Of a DNA stretch of 64,000 nucleotides, positions 44,450 to 53,913 are shown in pieces. Numbering within the stretch: the first letter of the stretch is position 1; each line of letters begins with the position of its first letter. Source of the stretch: Comamonadaceae bacterium M7527 (GTDB taxonomy: Bacteria; Pseudomonadota; Gammaproteobacteria; Burkholderiales; Burkholderiaceae_C); assembly GCA_021044545.1 (NCBI GenBank), contig CP087990.1:2108001-2172000 (forward strand), written 5' to 3'. Under the pieces are notes generated by a model. The model did not search any database. It saw nothing but the letters and a program-made list of their open reading frames with translations, and was not told where the DNA came from. The position numbers and the translations under genes were made by a program.

Positions 44450-45187
44450 ATGTCCACGTTGTTGCAGTCCGGCACAGATGCGCCAAAGCACGCCTCCAAG
44501 CGTCTCAGCACAGACGCGGCGGTGGCGCGTGTGAGCAAGAGCCGTGCCCCACAGCCTGCTGCCCATGAGGTTGAGGCGGGCAAGCGCCGACCTAAAAATT
44601 CTCTCAAGGGCCAGCAGACCAAAGCCGCCATTGTTGACGCCGCCTTGGGCTTGGCCACACAAATCGGCTTGGAAGGCTTGAGCATTGGTGCTTTGGCCGA
44701 GGTCATGCACATGAGCAAGTCGGGTGTATTTGCCCACTTTGGCTCGCGTGAAGAATTACAAGTGTCTGTGGTGCGCGAGTACCACATGCGCTTTGAGGAA
44801 GAGGTTTTTTTCCCGGCGCTGACGCACAAAAGAGGCTTGGCGCGCTTGCAGGCTTTGTTCGACAACTGGATGCAGCGCACCGCTGTGGAAATTGACCAAG
44901 GCTGTTTGTATATCAGTGGCGCCATTGAGTTTGAAGACCGTGTAGGCCCAGTGCGTGAGGCGCTGGCGGACTCTGTGCAAACATGGTTGGCCGCCATGAA
45001 CCGTGCCGTGGCCTATGCCAAAGCCACGGGTGAATTAGACGCTGCCATTGAAGATCAGCAAATCACATTCGAAATTCATGGTCTTATTTTGACCTTGCAC
45101 TATCAAGCGCGCTTTCTAAAAGCGCAAGACGCCATACAGCGCGCCAAGATGGGCTTTGCCAGCATGCTTGAGCGCTACTCGGCCTAG
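44450..45187 (+). CDS. TetR-family transcriptional regulator of the beta-oxidation operon
   Basis: A 245-residue regulator. The first 60 residues are Ala/Lys-rich and disordered. The DNA-binding helix-turn-helix follows (about residues 62-108: TKAAIVDAALGLATQIGLEG, then LAEVMHMSKSGVFAHFGSRE). The C-terminal domain has a helix HMRFEEEVFFPAL and a Cys in EIDQGCLYISG. It precedes the acyl-CoA dehydrogenase gene by 55 bp on the same strand and has a palindromic operator in its own promoter, so it is presumably an acyl-CoA-responsive repressor of the whole operon. Confidence 0.87.
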   Translation: MSTLLQSGTDAPKHASKRLSTDAAVARVSKSRAPQPAAHEVEAGKRRPKNSLKGQQTKAAIVDAALGLATQIGLEGLSIGALAEVMHMSKSGVFAHFGSREELQVSVVREYHMRFEEEVFFPALTHKRGLARLQALFDNWMQRTAVEIDQGCLYISGAIEFEDRVGPVREALADSVQTWLAAMNRAVAYAKATGELDAAIEDQQITFEIHGLILTLHYQARFLKAQDAIQRAKMGFASMLERYSA

Positions 45188-45242
45188 CAGCTGCCGGGTT
45201 CATCACCGCAATCACACCACCTGTTTTTCTAAAGGAGTTCAC

Positions 45243-47039
45243 ATGCCCCAGTACAACCCACCTGTTCGTGACATGCAGTTTTTGTTGCACGAAGTCTTTG
45301 CAGTAGAACAAGAATTTTCGACCATGCCCGCGCATGCCGAGGTTGACAAAGACACCATTAATGCGGTGTTGGAAGAGGGTGGCAAGTTTGCGTCTGAGGT
45401 ACTGTTTCCACTGAACATTTCGGGAGACGAGCAGGGCTGTACGCTGAACCGCGACACCCACGAAGTCAAAGCGCCCGACGGTTTCAAGGATGCTTACAAG
45501 CAATACATTGCAGGCGGTTGGGCTGCGCTGAGTTGTGACCCAGCATTTGGTGGCCAAGGCTTGCCCTTGACGGTCAACCAGTGTTTTTACGAAATGCTCA
45601 ACAGCGCCAACCAAGCCTGGACCATGTACCCAGGCCTGACACACGGCGCTTACGAGGCCTTGCACGCACACGGCACGCCCGAGCAGCAAGCCATGTACCT
45701 GCCCAAGATGGTCAGTGGCGAGTGGACAGGCACCATGTGTCTGACAGAACCCCATTGCGGCACAGACTTGGGCATGCTGCGCTCCAAGGCAGAACCACAA
45801 GCCGACGGCAGCTACAAAATCACCGGTAACAAAATTTTCATCAGCTCGGGTGAGCACGACTTGTCCGACAACATCGTGCACCTCGTGTTGGCGCGCCTGC
45901 CCGATGCGCCAGCGGGCAGCAAAGGCATTAGCTTGTTTGTGGTGCCCAAGTTCACTGTCAACGCAGACGGCAGCCTGGGTGAGCGCAATGCTGTGTTTTG
46001 CTCAGGCCTGGAGCATAAGATGGGTATACATGGCAACGCCACTTGCCAAATGACACTGGACGGCGCTGTGGGCTCTATGGTGGGCCAGCCCAACAAAGGT
46101 TTGGCGGCCATGTTTGTGATGATGAACGCCGCGCGCATTGGCGTGGGCATGCAGTCACTGGGGCTGACCGAGGTGGCATATCAAAACGCGCTGGCCTATG
46201 CCAAAGACCGCGTGCAGTCGCGTAGCCTGACCGGCGTGAAAGCCAAAGACTTGCCCGCTGACCCCATCATCGTGCACCCCGATGTGCGCAAGATGCTGCT
46301 CACGGCCAAGGCCTACGCCGAGGGCGGTCGTGCCTTGTCATTGTTTTGCTCATTGCTGATTGACCGCGAAATAAGCCACCCGGACGAGAAAGTCAAGAAA
46401 GACTCTGGCGAAGTGCTGGCCTTGCTGACACCCATTGTGAAAGCGTTTATTACAGACAATGCATGGATAGCCACATCGCATTGCATGCAAGTGTTTGGCG
46501 GCCACGGTTACGTCAAAGAGTGGGGCATGGAGCAGTATGTGCGTGACGCACGTATCAACATGATCTACGAGGGTACCAACACCATACAAAGCCTGGACTT
46601 GCTGGGCCGCAAAGTCTTGGGCAACCAGGGCGCGACGCTTAAGAAGTTTGGCAAAAACATTGAAGCCCTCATTAAGGAAGAGGGTGTGAACGAGCAAATG
46701 GCCGAGTTTATTAATCCGCTGGCATACCTTGCCGACCAGATGACCAAGTTCACCACAGAGGTTGGCTTCAAGGCCTTCCAAAACCCAGATGTTGTGGGCT
46801 CTGCAGCGGTGGACTACTTGCGTGTAGCAGGCCACCTGGTGTTTGGTTACTTCTGGGCACGCATGGCGCAAGTTGCCCTGCGCGAGATCGCGGCGGGCAA
46901 CACAGACCCCTTCTACCAAGGCAAGCTGCAAACGGCGCGTTTTTACTTTGCCAAACTATTCCCAGAGACCGCTTCACTGATGCGTACGGCCCGTGCCAGC
47001 ACCGCCGTATTGATGGATACAGACGCCGCTTTGGCCTAA
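45243..47039 (+). CDS. Acyl-CoA dehydrogenase (DmdC/FadE-like, with C-terminal extension)
   Basis: A 598-residue FAD-dependent dehydrogenase that introduces the first double bond in acyl-CoA. The start at 45243 follows AAAGGAG. Landmarks: the FAD/substrate block MCLTEPHCGTDLGMLRSKA (the Thr-Glu-Pro motif), KIFISSGEHD, and the catalytic-Glu region NMIYEGTNTIQSLDLLGRK. The extra C-terminal domain of about 130 residues is typical of the bacterial DmdC-like group rather than short-chain enzymes. First enzyme in an operon that also encodes the hydratase, hydroxyacyl-CoA dehydrogenase and thiolase. Confidence 0.93.
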   Translation: MPQYNPPVRDMQFLLHEVFAVEQEFSTMPAHAEVDKDTINAVLEEGGKFASEVLFPLNISGDEQGCTLNRDTHEVKAPDGFKDAYKQYIAGGWAALSCDPAFGGQGLPLTVNQCFYEMLNSANQAWTMYPGLTHGAYEALHAHGTPEQQAMYLPKMVSGEWTGTMCLTEPHCGTDLGMLRSKAEPQADGSYKITGNKIFISSGEHDLSDNIVHLVLARLPDAPAGSKGISLFVVPKFTVNADGSLGERNAVFCSGLEHKMGIHGNATCQMTLDGAVGSMVGQPNKGLAAMFVMMNAARIGVGMQSLGLTEVAYQNALAYAKDRVQSRSLTGVKAKDLPADPIIVHPDVRKMLLTAKAYAEGGRALSLFCSLLIDREISHPDEKVKKDSGEVLALLTPIVKAFITDNAWIATSHCMQVFGGHGYVKEWGMEQYVRDARINMIYEGTNTIQSLDLLGRKVLGNQGATLKKFGKNIEALIKEEGVNEQMAEFINPLAYLADQMTKFTTEVGFKAFQNPDVVGSAAVDYLRVAGHLVFGYFWARMAQVALREIAAGNTDPFYQGKLQTARFYFAKLFPETASLMRTARASTAVLMDTDAALA

Positions 47040-47051
47040 GAGGACTACAAC

Positions 47052-47588
47052 ATGACTAAACAGACAAATCAGATTGTGCAAGCAATAGCCCAGGTTCAAG
47101 AGGCCCCAGTGCCGGCAGCACAGCGTACACGCCTGCGCTTTATGTTGGCGCTATTGGCGCTGGCAGGCGCCGCCTTGGTGCTGCCCGGTTTGGCCAGTGC
47201 GCAGGTAACGCCTGTTGGGCTTTGGAAAACCATTGACGACGAAACTGGTGCAGAAAAATCGTTGGTGCGTATTGTTGAGGTAGACGGCGTGTTTACAGGC
47301 ACAGTAGAAAAGGCCTTGAACCCAGGCCCCGACTCAAGCCCCACTTGCGACTTGTGCACCGATGAGCGCAAAGGCCAAATGATTGTTGGCATGGACATCA
47401 TTCGTGGGGTCACCAAAAGCGTTACCAACGACGGCTTGTGGGATGGCGGCGACATCCTGGACCCACAAAAAGGCAAAACCTACACGGTACGTCTAACCCC
47501 CATTGACGGCGGCGCCAAGCTGGAAGTGCGTGGCTACATCGGTATGCCACTGCTGGGCCGTACGCAAACATGGATTCGTGTTGAGTAA
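47052..47588 (+). CDS. DUF2147-domain exported protein
   Basis: A 178-residue protein with a long N-terminal region and one hydrophobic signal segment (FMLALLALAGAALVLPGLAS, then AQ cleavage). The mature part matches DUF2147: VTPVGLWKTIDDETG, SLVRIVEVDGVFTGTVEK, then GLWDGGDILDPQKGKTYTV and RGYIGMPLLGRTQTWIRV. Several DUF2147 proteins are predicted lipocalin-like ligand binders of the envelope. It is embedded between acyl-CoA dehydrogenase (12 bp) and the FadB-like gene (23 bp), so it is co-transcribed with beta-oxidation; a lipid-related envelope role is an inference. Confidence 0.85.
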   Translation: MTKQTNQIVQAIAQVQEAPVPAAQRTRLRFMLALLALAGAALVLPGLASAQVTPVGLWKTIDDETGAEKSLVRIVEVDGVFTGTVEKALNPGPDSSPTCDLCTDERKGQMIVGMDIIRGVTKSVTNDGLWDGGDILDPQKGKTYTVRLTPIDGGAKLEVRGYIGMPLLGRTQTWIRVE

Positions 47589-47611
47589 GCACAGCCGCAG
47601 AACATTGAAGG

Positions 47612-50026
47612 ATGAGCATGTCTAGGTTTCAAATTCGCAAGGTCGCTGTATTGGGCGCCGGCGTGATGGGTGCGCAAATTGCAGCGCACCTGGTCAACGC
47701 CCGTGTGCCCGTGGTGCTGTTTGACTTGCCGCCCAAAGAGGGCACAGATAAAAACGCCGTTGCCAAAAAAGCCATTGCTGCTTTGGTCAAACAAAAGCCC
47801 GCGCCACTGGGGCGCGCCGCAGATGCTGCGCTCATCACACCGGCCAACTACGACGATCACCTCAAGCTGTTGCGCGAGTGTGACTTGGTCATTGAGGCCA
47901 TTGCAGAGCGTATGGATTGGAAGCACGCGCTGTATGAGCGCATTGCTCCCAAGCTGGCCAAGCACGCCATATTGGCGACCAACACATCGGGTTTGTCTAT
48001 TTCAGCGTTGGGCGCACCGCTGCCACCTGAGCTGGCCAGCCGCTTTTGCGGCGTGCATTTTTTCAACCCACCGCGCTACATGAGCCTGGTGGAAATTATT
48101 CCCACCCCCTCATCTGGCGCCGAGGTACTGGATAACCTGGAACACTTTGCAACGACGGTGCTGGGCAAGTCGGTGGTGCGCGCCAAAGACACGCCCAACT
48201 TCATTGCCAACCGTGTGGGCACTGCTGGCATGCTGGCCACCATTGCTGAAGCCGAAAAGTTTGGACTCACTTACGACGTGGTGGATGACCTCACCGGTAA
48301 AAAGCTGGGCCGCGCCAGCTCGGGCACTTTCCGTACGGCAGACGTCGTGGGCTTGGACACGTTGGCCCACGTCATGAAGACGCTGCAAGACAACCTGGAC
48401 CAGCAGTCTGACCCGTTTTACCCGCACTTCGCCACACCCAAAGCCCTGGAGCTGTTGATCGCAAATGGGCGCTTGGGCCAAAAGACCAAGGCAGGCTTTT
48501 ACAAAAAGCAGGGCCGCGATGTATTGCGATTTGATGCGCAGGCCAACGACTATGTGCCAGGTGGCCAAAAGGCAGACGAGGTGTATGCCCGCATGCTCAA
48601 GCGCCCTGCCCACGAGCGTCTGGCGTTGCTGCGCAACAGCACGGGCGTGCAGGGTCAGTTTTTGTGGGCTATTTTGCGCAACGGCTTTCATTACGCGGCC
48701 ATTCATCTAGAGCATATTGCCAACACCGCAAGGGATTTGGATGCTTGTATGCGTTTTGGCTTTGGCATGAAGCAAGGCCCCTTCGAGCTGTGGCAAGAGG
48801 CGGGATGGTTGCAGGTGGCCCAGTGGGTGCAAGAAGACATTGATGCGGGCAAGGCGCTGTGCAACACACCCCTGCCCAAATGGGTGTTTGACGGCCCTGT
48901 CGCCAAGGCCGGTGGTGTACACACGCCACAAGGCTCATGGAACCCTGCCAGTGGTGCGTTTGAGCCAAAGGCTGCGCTACCGGTTCTGGGTAGGCAGTTG
49001 TTCCCGGAGTCATTCCTGGGGGACGGCGCTGTGCCCTACACCAGCGCGGGTAACACTGTGTTTGAGGACGAGGCCATTCGTTTGTGGACACATGCCCATG
49101 CCCCTGCTGTGTTGATCGCCAGTATCAAAACCAAAATGCACGCCATCAGCCCACAAGTGGCAGAGGGCTTGTTGCAAGGCGTGCAAACCGCAGAAAGCAG
49201 TTACGACGCCATGGTGATCTGGACGGGCTCAGGTCCATTCAGTGCCGGTGCTGACTTGCAGGCCATGTTGCCCGGCTTCATGGTGGGAGGTCTGGATGCG
49301 ATTGATGCGGTCGAGCATGAGTTGCAAAACGTCATGCTGGCCATTCGCTATGCACAAGTACCCGTTGTAGCAGCTGTGGCGGGCCTGGCCCTGGGCGGTG
49401 GCTGCGAGTTGGCGGTGTACAGCGCCAAGCGCGTGGCCGCACTTGAGAGTTATATGGGTCTGGTAGAGGTTGGTGTGGGCCTGGTGCCAGGCGCTGGTGG
49501 CCTGACTTACTTGGCGCGCCGCGCCGCAGAAAACGCCCAGTTGTCTACGGGCACCGATTTGTTGCCGTTTTTGACTGAGGGCTTTACCGCTGCGGCCATG
49601 GCCAAGGTCGGCACCAGCGCGCTTGAGAGCCAGGACCTGGGCTACTTGAGTGCATCAGACACGGTGGTGTTGAACAAGGACGAGTTGTTGTATGTGGCTT
49701 TGGGTCAGGCGCAAGCAATGGCCGATGCAGGCTACAGGCCGCCAGCCAAGCGCCAGTTCAAAGTGGCAGGAAGAAGCGGTGTGGCCACTATTTTGGGCCA
49801 GCTCATCAACATGCGGGACGGTGGTTTTGTCAGCGCTTACGACTTTCACATTGCGCGCGAAATCGCCAACGTGATGTGCGGCGGTGATGTGGACGCAGGC
49901 ACTTTGGTGACCGAGGAATACCTCATGACCTTGGAGCGTCGTGCGTTTGGCGCATTGCTGGCCAACCCCAAAACGCAGGAGCGCATCATGGGCATGCTGT
50001 CGACTGGCAAACCATTGCGTAACTAA
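47612..50026 (+). CDS. 3-hydroxyacyl-CoA dehydrogenase / enoyl-CoA hydratase (FadN-like)
   Basis: An 804-residue bifunctional beta-oxidation enzyme. The dehydrogenase part comes first: NAD loop VAVLGAGVMGAQIAAHL near residue 10, TNTSGLSISALG, and VHFFNPPRYMSLVEIIP with the catalytic His. A crotonase-type hydratase domain follows (about residues 510-700: AGLALGGGCELAVYSAKRVA, oxyanion-hole Gly; LVEVGVGLVPGAGG, catalytic-Glu area). This order (dehydrogenase then hydratase) is that of FadN, the reverse of E. coli FadB. It works with the thiolase encoded next. Confidence 0.92.
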   Translation: MSMSRFQIRKVAVLGAGVMGAQIAAHLVNARVPVVLFDLPPKEGTDKNAVAKKAIAALVKQKPAPLGRAADAALITPANYDDHLKLLRECDLVIEAIAERMDWKHALYERIAPKLAKHAILATNTSGLSISALGAPLPPELASRFCGVHFFNPPRYMSLVEIIPTPSSGAEVLDNLEHFATTVLGKSVVRAKDTPNFIANRVGTAGMLATIAEAEKFGLTYDVVDDLTGKKLGRASSGTFRTADVVGLDTLAHVMKTLQDNLDQQSDPFYPHFATPKALELLIANGRLGQKTKAGFYKKQGRDVLRFDAQANDYVPGGQKADEVYARMLKRPAHERLALLRNSTGVQGQFLWAILRNGFHYAAIHLEHIANTARDLDACMRFGFGMKQGPFELWQEAGWLQVAQWVQEDIDAGKALCNTPLPKWVFDGPVAKAGGVHTPQGSWNPASGAFEPKAALPVLGRQLFPESFLGDGAVPYTSAGNTVFEDEAIRLWTHAHAPAVLIASIKTKMHAISPQVAEGLLQGVQTAESSYDAMVIWTGSGPFSAGADLQAMLPGFMVGGLDAIDAVEHELQNVMLAIRYAQVPVVAAVAGLALGGGCELAVYSAKRVAALESYMGLVEVGVGLVPGAGGLTYLARRAAENAQLSTGTDLLPFLTEGFTAAAMAKVGTSALESQDLGYLSASDTVVLNKDELLYVALGQAQAMADAGYRPPAKRQFKVAGRSGVATILGQLINMRDGGFVSAYDFHIAREIANVMCGGDVDAGTLVTEEYLMTLERRAFGALLANPKTQERIMGMLSTGKPLRN

Positions 50027-50045
50027 TCAGGCAGGACAACACAAC

Positions 50046-51251
50046 ATGAAACAACTACAAGACGCCTACATTGTTGCGGCCACACGCACGCCCATTGGCC
50101 GCTCACACAAAGGCTACTTCGCTCACACACGCCCGGACGATTTGCTGGCACATGTGCTGCGTGCCGTTGTGGCACAAGCCCCAGGCCTGGACCCAGCCGC
50201 CATTGAAGACGTGATTGCAGGATGCGCCATACCAGAAGCCCAGCAAGGTCTGAATGTGGCACGCGTTGCAACGGTGCTGGCGGGCTTGCCCAAAAGCGTG
50301 GGCGGTATTACGGTCAACCGTTTTTGCGCATCGGGCCTGAGTGCTGTGCAAATGGCGGCTGACCGCATTCGCGTGGGCGAGGCCGACGTGATGATTGCTG
50401 CCGGCGTAGAGAGCATGAGCATGGTGCCTATGATGGGTAACGCGCCGTCCTTGTCGCCAAGCGTGTTTGCCAACGTGGACAACGTGGATGACTATGGCAT
50501 TGCTTACGGCATGGGCTTGACCGCTGAGAAAGTAGCGCAGCAATGGAAGGTCAGCCGTGAGGCGCAAGACGCGTTTGCCTTGCAGTCGCATCAACGCGCC
50601 ATGGTGGCCATGGCCGCTGGCGAGTTCAAACATGAGATCACGCCGGTCACCGTGCAGCAGCGCTGTGTCAACCTGGATACTGCCGAGGTGTCTATTGCCC
50701 AGCGTGTGGCAGACATTGACGAAGGCGTACGCCCGGATACCAGCCTGGAAGGCTTGGCCAAGTTGCGCACCGTATTTGCCGCGCGTGGCAGCGTGACAGC
50801 AGGCAACAGCTCTCAAACATCAGATGGTGCAGGTGCGTTGCTGATTGTTAGCGAGGCTGCGCTAAAACGTTTTGGCTTGACGCCACTGGCACGTTTTGTG
50901 GGCTACGCCAGCCGTGGTGTGCCACCGCACATCATGGGCATTGGCCCCATTGAGGCCATTCCAGCGGCACTCAAGGCAGCCGGCTTGAAGCAAGACGACC
51001 TGGACTGGATTGAACTGAACGAGGCGTTTGCCGCGCAGTCATTGGCTGTGCTCAATACCTTGGGGCTTGACCCGGCCAAGGTCAACCCCATGGGGGGCGC
51101 CATTGCGTTGGGACACCCGCTGGGTGCCACAGGTGCTATCCGCTCGGCCACAGTGGTACATGCGTTACAGCGCAAACAGTTGAAATACGGCATGGTCACC
51201 ATGTGCGTTGGCATGGGCCAAGGTGCTGCTGGTATTTTTGAGCGTGTTTAA
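50046..51251 (+). CDS. Acetyl-CoA C-acyltransferase (thiolase)
   Basis: A 401-residue thiolase that cleaves 3-ketoacyl-CoA to acetyl-CoA and a shortened acyl-CoA. The nucleophilic Cys is in VNRFCASGLSAVQMAADRI (about residue 92). The second active-site pair is His in GGAIALGHPLGATGAI and Cys in MVTMCVGMGQGAAGIFE. The start at 50046 is set by the conserved N-terminus DAYIVAATRTPIGRSHKG. It lies 19 bp after the FadN-like gene and is part of the same operon; the length is normal. Confidence 0.93.
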   Translation: MKQLQDAYIVAATRTPIGRSHKGYFAHTRPDDLLAHVLRAVVAQAPGLDPAAIEDVIAGCAIPEAQQGLNVARVATVLAGLPKSVGGITVNRFCASGLSAVQMAADRIRVGEADVMIAAGVESMSMVPMMGNAPSLSPSVFANVDNVDDYGIAYGMGLTAEKVAQQWKVSREAQDAFALQSHQRAMVAMAAGEFKHEITPVTVQQRCVNLDTAEVSIAQRVADIDEGVRPDTSLEGLAKLRTVFAARGSVTAGNSSQTSDGAGALLIVSEAALKRFGLTPLARFVGYASRGVPPHIMGIGPIEAIPAALKAAGLKQDDLDWIELNEAFAAQSLAVLNTLGLDPAKVNPMGGAIALGHPLGATGAIRSATVVHALQRKQLKYGMVTMCVGMGQGAAGIFERV

Positions 51252-51282
51252 TCACACAACACATTACAAGGAGACTGTTGTT

Positions 51283-52047
51283 ATGTCCGATATCTTGGTG
51301 GCCTCAGAGGCTGGTGTTACCACCATCACCATCAACCGCGTAGCCCGCAAAAACGCCATCACCTCAGACATGTACGCCCTCATGGCCGACGCCATTGAGG
51401 CGGGTGCCAACGATGCCGCTTGTCGCGTGATGCTGATACAAGGCAGTGAGACCATATTCAGTGCTGGTAACGACATTGAAGACTTTCTAAACAAGCCACC
51501 AGCCGGTAACGACGCCCCGGTGTTTCGTTTTCTGCAAGGCATTGCCACATTCCCCAAGCCATTGCTGGCCTGTGTGTGTGGCCCAGCCGTAGGCATTGGC
51601 ACCACCATGCTGCTGCATTGCGATCTGGTGTACGCCGGCGACAACGCCGCGTTCTCAACGCCCTTTGTGAACTTGGGCTTGTGTGCAGAGGGTGCATCTA
51701 GCTTGCTGATGCCACAGATGTTTGGCTACCACCGCGCTGCAGAAGCCTTGCTGATGGGTGAGCCGTTTATGGCCGAGGCGGCACTTGAAGTGGGCTTGGT
51801 CAATCGCGTGCTTGCGCCGACTGAGGCTGCGACTTATGCGCATGCTCAAGCGAACAAGTTGGCTAAAAAACCCTTGAGCTCGTTGGTGGAGACCAAGCGC
51901 CTGATGAAAATGGGTCAACAAGCACAGGTGCTCAAGGTGATGCAGGAAGAGGGCGCCAGCTTTGGTCGCATGCTGGGCGAGCCTGCAGCCAAAGAGGCGT
52001 TTGCTGCCTTTATGGACAAGCGCAAGCCTGATTTTTCAGCGGTTTAA
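51283..52047 (+). CDS. Enoyl-CoA hydratase/isomerase family protein
   Basis: A 254-residue crotonase-fold protein. The oxyanion-hole segment is FSAGNDIEDFLN; the second is CGPAVGIGTTMLLHCDLVYA. The usual catalytic Glu pair is not obvious: the second site reads PFVNLGLCAEGASS, with a Glu only in the later position. This pattern fits isomerase/hydratase variants. The start at 51283 follows AAGGAGA. It lies 31 bp after the thiolase and is the last gene of the operon. The specific reaction (hydratase or Delta3,Delta2-isomerase) cannot be settled by eye. Confidence 0.88.
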   Translation: MSDILVASEAGVTTITINRVARKNAITSDMYALMADAIEAGANDAACRVMLIQGSETIFSAGNDIEDFLNKPPAGNDAPVFRFLQGIATFPKPLLACVCGPAVGIGTTMLLHCDLVYAGDNAAFSTPFVNLGLCAEGASSLLMPQMFGYHRAAEALLMGEPFMAEAALEVGLVNRVLAPTEAATYAHAQANKLAKKPLSSLVETKRLMKMGQQAQVLKVMQEEGASFGRMLGEPAAKEAFAAFMDKRKPDFSAV

Positions 52048-52136
52048 GCATGGCGTAGCGCACCACCCGTCACACCAGATCAAAGCTGGTGTGACTGCCG
52101 CTTGCGCTGAATGGGCACCTTGCAAAGCCTTGACTT

Positions 52137-53105
52137 TTAAATCGCAGTCAACAGCAAATACCCCATGTATCCCGCATAGGCCAATACCAATAAAGCCCCC
52201 TCAGGCTTGTTGATGCGGCCAGGTTTGCCTTTAAACCCCATACCCACCACAAACAATGACAGCGTGAGCAACAGCATCACGGGGAAGTCGCGTGTCATGA
52301 GGGACGGGTCTACGACAGCAGGCGTAATAGCACCTGCTATGCCCACAACGCCCAAGGTGTTGAACAGGTTGGAGCCCAATATGTTGCCCAAGGCCAGCGC
52401 GTGTTGTTGCTTGCGCGCAGCAATGACCGATGACACCAGCTCTGGCAGTGAGGTGCCAATGGCGACTACGGTCAGACCAATGACTAAATCGCTGACGCCA
52501 AAGGCTTTGGCCATGTTCTCGGCGCCCCATACCAGGGTTCTGGAACTGGCCATCATCACAACCAGGCCGCCTATGACCAGCAACCAGGCTTTTTGTGCTG
52601 GCATATGGTGTTCGCCAGCCTCTTCAACTGCAGCTTGTGACATCTCGTCGCCTGTGCTGCCCATGCTTTGGCGAATGAGCCAAAACATCACAACCACCAA
52701 TGTGGCCACCAGTACCCACGCGTCCATGGCGCTCAAGTGGCCGTCAAGCAGCTGAAAGCCAGCCAACAGTGTGACAAATGTGAGTATGGGCAGTTCTTTG
52801 CGCAGCACCTGCGATTGAACAGGAATGGGACTGATCAGTGCAGTGATACCCAGAATCAATGCGATGTTGCTGATGTTTGAGCCGTAGGCATTGCCCAGCG
52901 CCAAGCCTGGGTTGTTGTTGAGTGCGGCAAAGGCAGACACCACCATCTCGGGCGCAGAGGTGCCAATACCCACGATGACCATGCCTATGAGCAGTGGCGA
53001 CATGCCGTAGTGGTTGGCAATGGCAGCGGCGCCATCTACAAATTTGTCGGCGCTCATCACCAATAGGGCAAGGCCAATCACAAAGGCCAACAGGTATAAG
53101 GTCAT
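52137..53105 (-). CDS. Calcium/sodium antiporter (YrbG/CaCA family)
   Basis: A 322-residue cation exchanger with two homologous halves of five helices each. The two alpha-repeat motifs are seen as GIGTSAPEMVVSAFAAL (about residue 47) with GLALGNAYGSNISNIALILG, and AIGTSLPELVSSVIAARKQ with ALALGNILGSNLFNTLGVVG. The start at 53105 is chosen over an upstream frame because the first helix begins there. It exchanges Ca2+ or another cation for Na+/H+ across the inner membrane. Divergent from the thioesterase gene. Confidence 0.92.
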   Translation of the reverse strand: MTLYLLAFVIGLALLVMSADKFVDGAAAIANHYGMSPLLIGMVIVGIGTSAPEMVVSAFAALNNNPGLALGNAYGSNISNIALILGITALISPIPVQSQVLRKELPILTFVTLLAGFQLLDGHLSAMDAWVLVATLVVVMFWLIRQSMGSTGDEMSQAAVEEAGEHHMPAQKAWLLVIGGLVVMMASSRTLVWGAENMAKAFGVSDLVIGLTVVAIGTSLPELVSSVIAARKQQHALALGNILGSNLFNTLGVVGIAGAITPAVVDPSLMTRDFPVMLLLTLSLFVVGMGFKGKPGRINKPEGALLVLAYAGYMGYLLLTAI

Positions 53106-53356
53106 GGAAACAGGGCGCTGGTGGACAGCACAAATAGTTAAAAGAGGTTGCGAAAACGGCGCCAACATGCGATATCAGCCCCCTTAGTCTAAGGGCACAA
53201 GCCGTGGCCCACTGCTTGGGCCGCAGACTTATTCCCCAGTGGGTGGCCCCTGCAAGTTGTACAGGTTTAGACAGGTGCAGGCCAGCTTGTCGCCAAGGCG
53301 AGCGGGTTTGGGTCTTGCCATGGCTACACTGGCATTTTCTTATTGTCCGTCTACCT

Positions 53357-53836
53357 ATGTCGCAGTCCAAACCCATAGTCACACTTGAGCCAGAGTTTAT
53401 TGAGGGTGTACGTGTTATTTCCGAAGAAAAAATTGTCTTCAACCGTGTGCTGGGTCTCAAGATACAAAGTTTGACGCCCGACAACGCAACGGCCACCATG
53501 ACCATGAAGCCGGACTTCATAGGCCATTTTGAGTACAACCGTATACACGGCGGCGTTATCAGTGCGGCTCTCGATGCCATGGGGGGTATTGCGGTGATGG
53601 GAGCCATTGGTGGGCGTTACTGCGATGAGTCCATTGCTGGTCGGCTGCAGCGCTTTGCCCGTTTGGGCACCATAGATTTGCGGGTGGACTATTTGCGCCC
53701 CGGCATTGGCGAGCGGTTTACGCTGAGCGCTACAACGCTGCGTTTGGGCTCGCGTGTGGCCTCTACGCGTATGGAGTTTTTAGGTGAAGACGGCCGTTTG
53801 CTGTCTGCGGGTAGCGGCTCCTATATCGTCTCTTGA
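53357..53836 (+). CDS. PaaI-type hotdog thioesterase
   Basis: A 159-residue hotdog-fold protein. The active-site region IHGGVISAALDAMGGIAVMG has the usual His-Gly-Gly followed by an acidic residue (Asp). Other strands are TIDLRVDYLRPG and ASTRMEFLGEDGRLLSAGSGSYIVS. The start at 53357 (MSQSKPIVTLEPEF) is preferred over an upstream frame overlapping the divergent promoter region. It hydrolyses acyl-CoA or aryl-CoA thioesters. Its transcript ends at the bidirectional terminator at 53860-53895. Confidence 0.85.
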   Translation: MSQSKPIVTLEPEFIEGVRVISEEKIVFNRVLGLKIQSLTPDNATATMTMKPDFIGHFEYNRIHGGVISAALDAMGGIAVMGAIGGRYCDESIAGRLQRFARLGTIDLRVDYLRPGIGERFTLSATTLRLGSRVASTRMEFLGEDGRLLSAGSGSYIVS

Positions 53837-53859
53837 ATACGGGACGCAATGCACGGCAA

Positions 53860-53895
53860 AAAAAAGCCACCTGCGTGATTGCAGGTGGCTTTTTT
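53860..53895. terminator. Bidirectional Rho-independent terminator
   Basis: The stem GCCACCTGC-GTGATT-GCAGGTGGC (53866-53889) is flanked by A6 on the left and T6 on the right. It separates the convergent thioesterase and Liv-type binding-protein genes and should stop transcription from both sides. Confidence 0.92.
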
Positions 53896-53913
53896 GTGAG
53901 GCGACGCGAAGCG

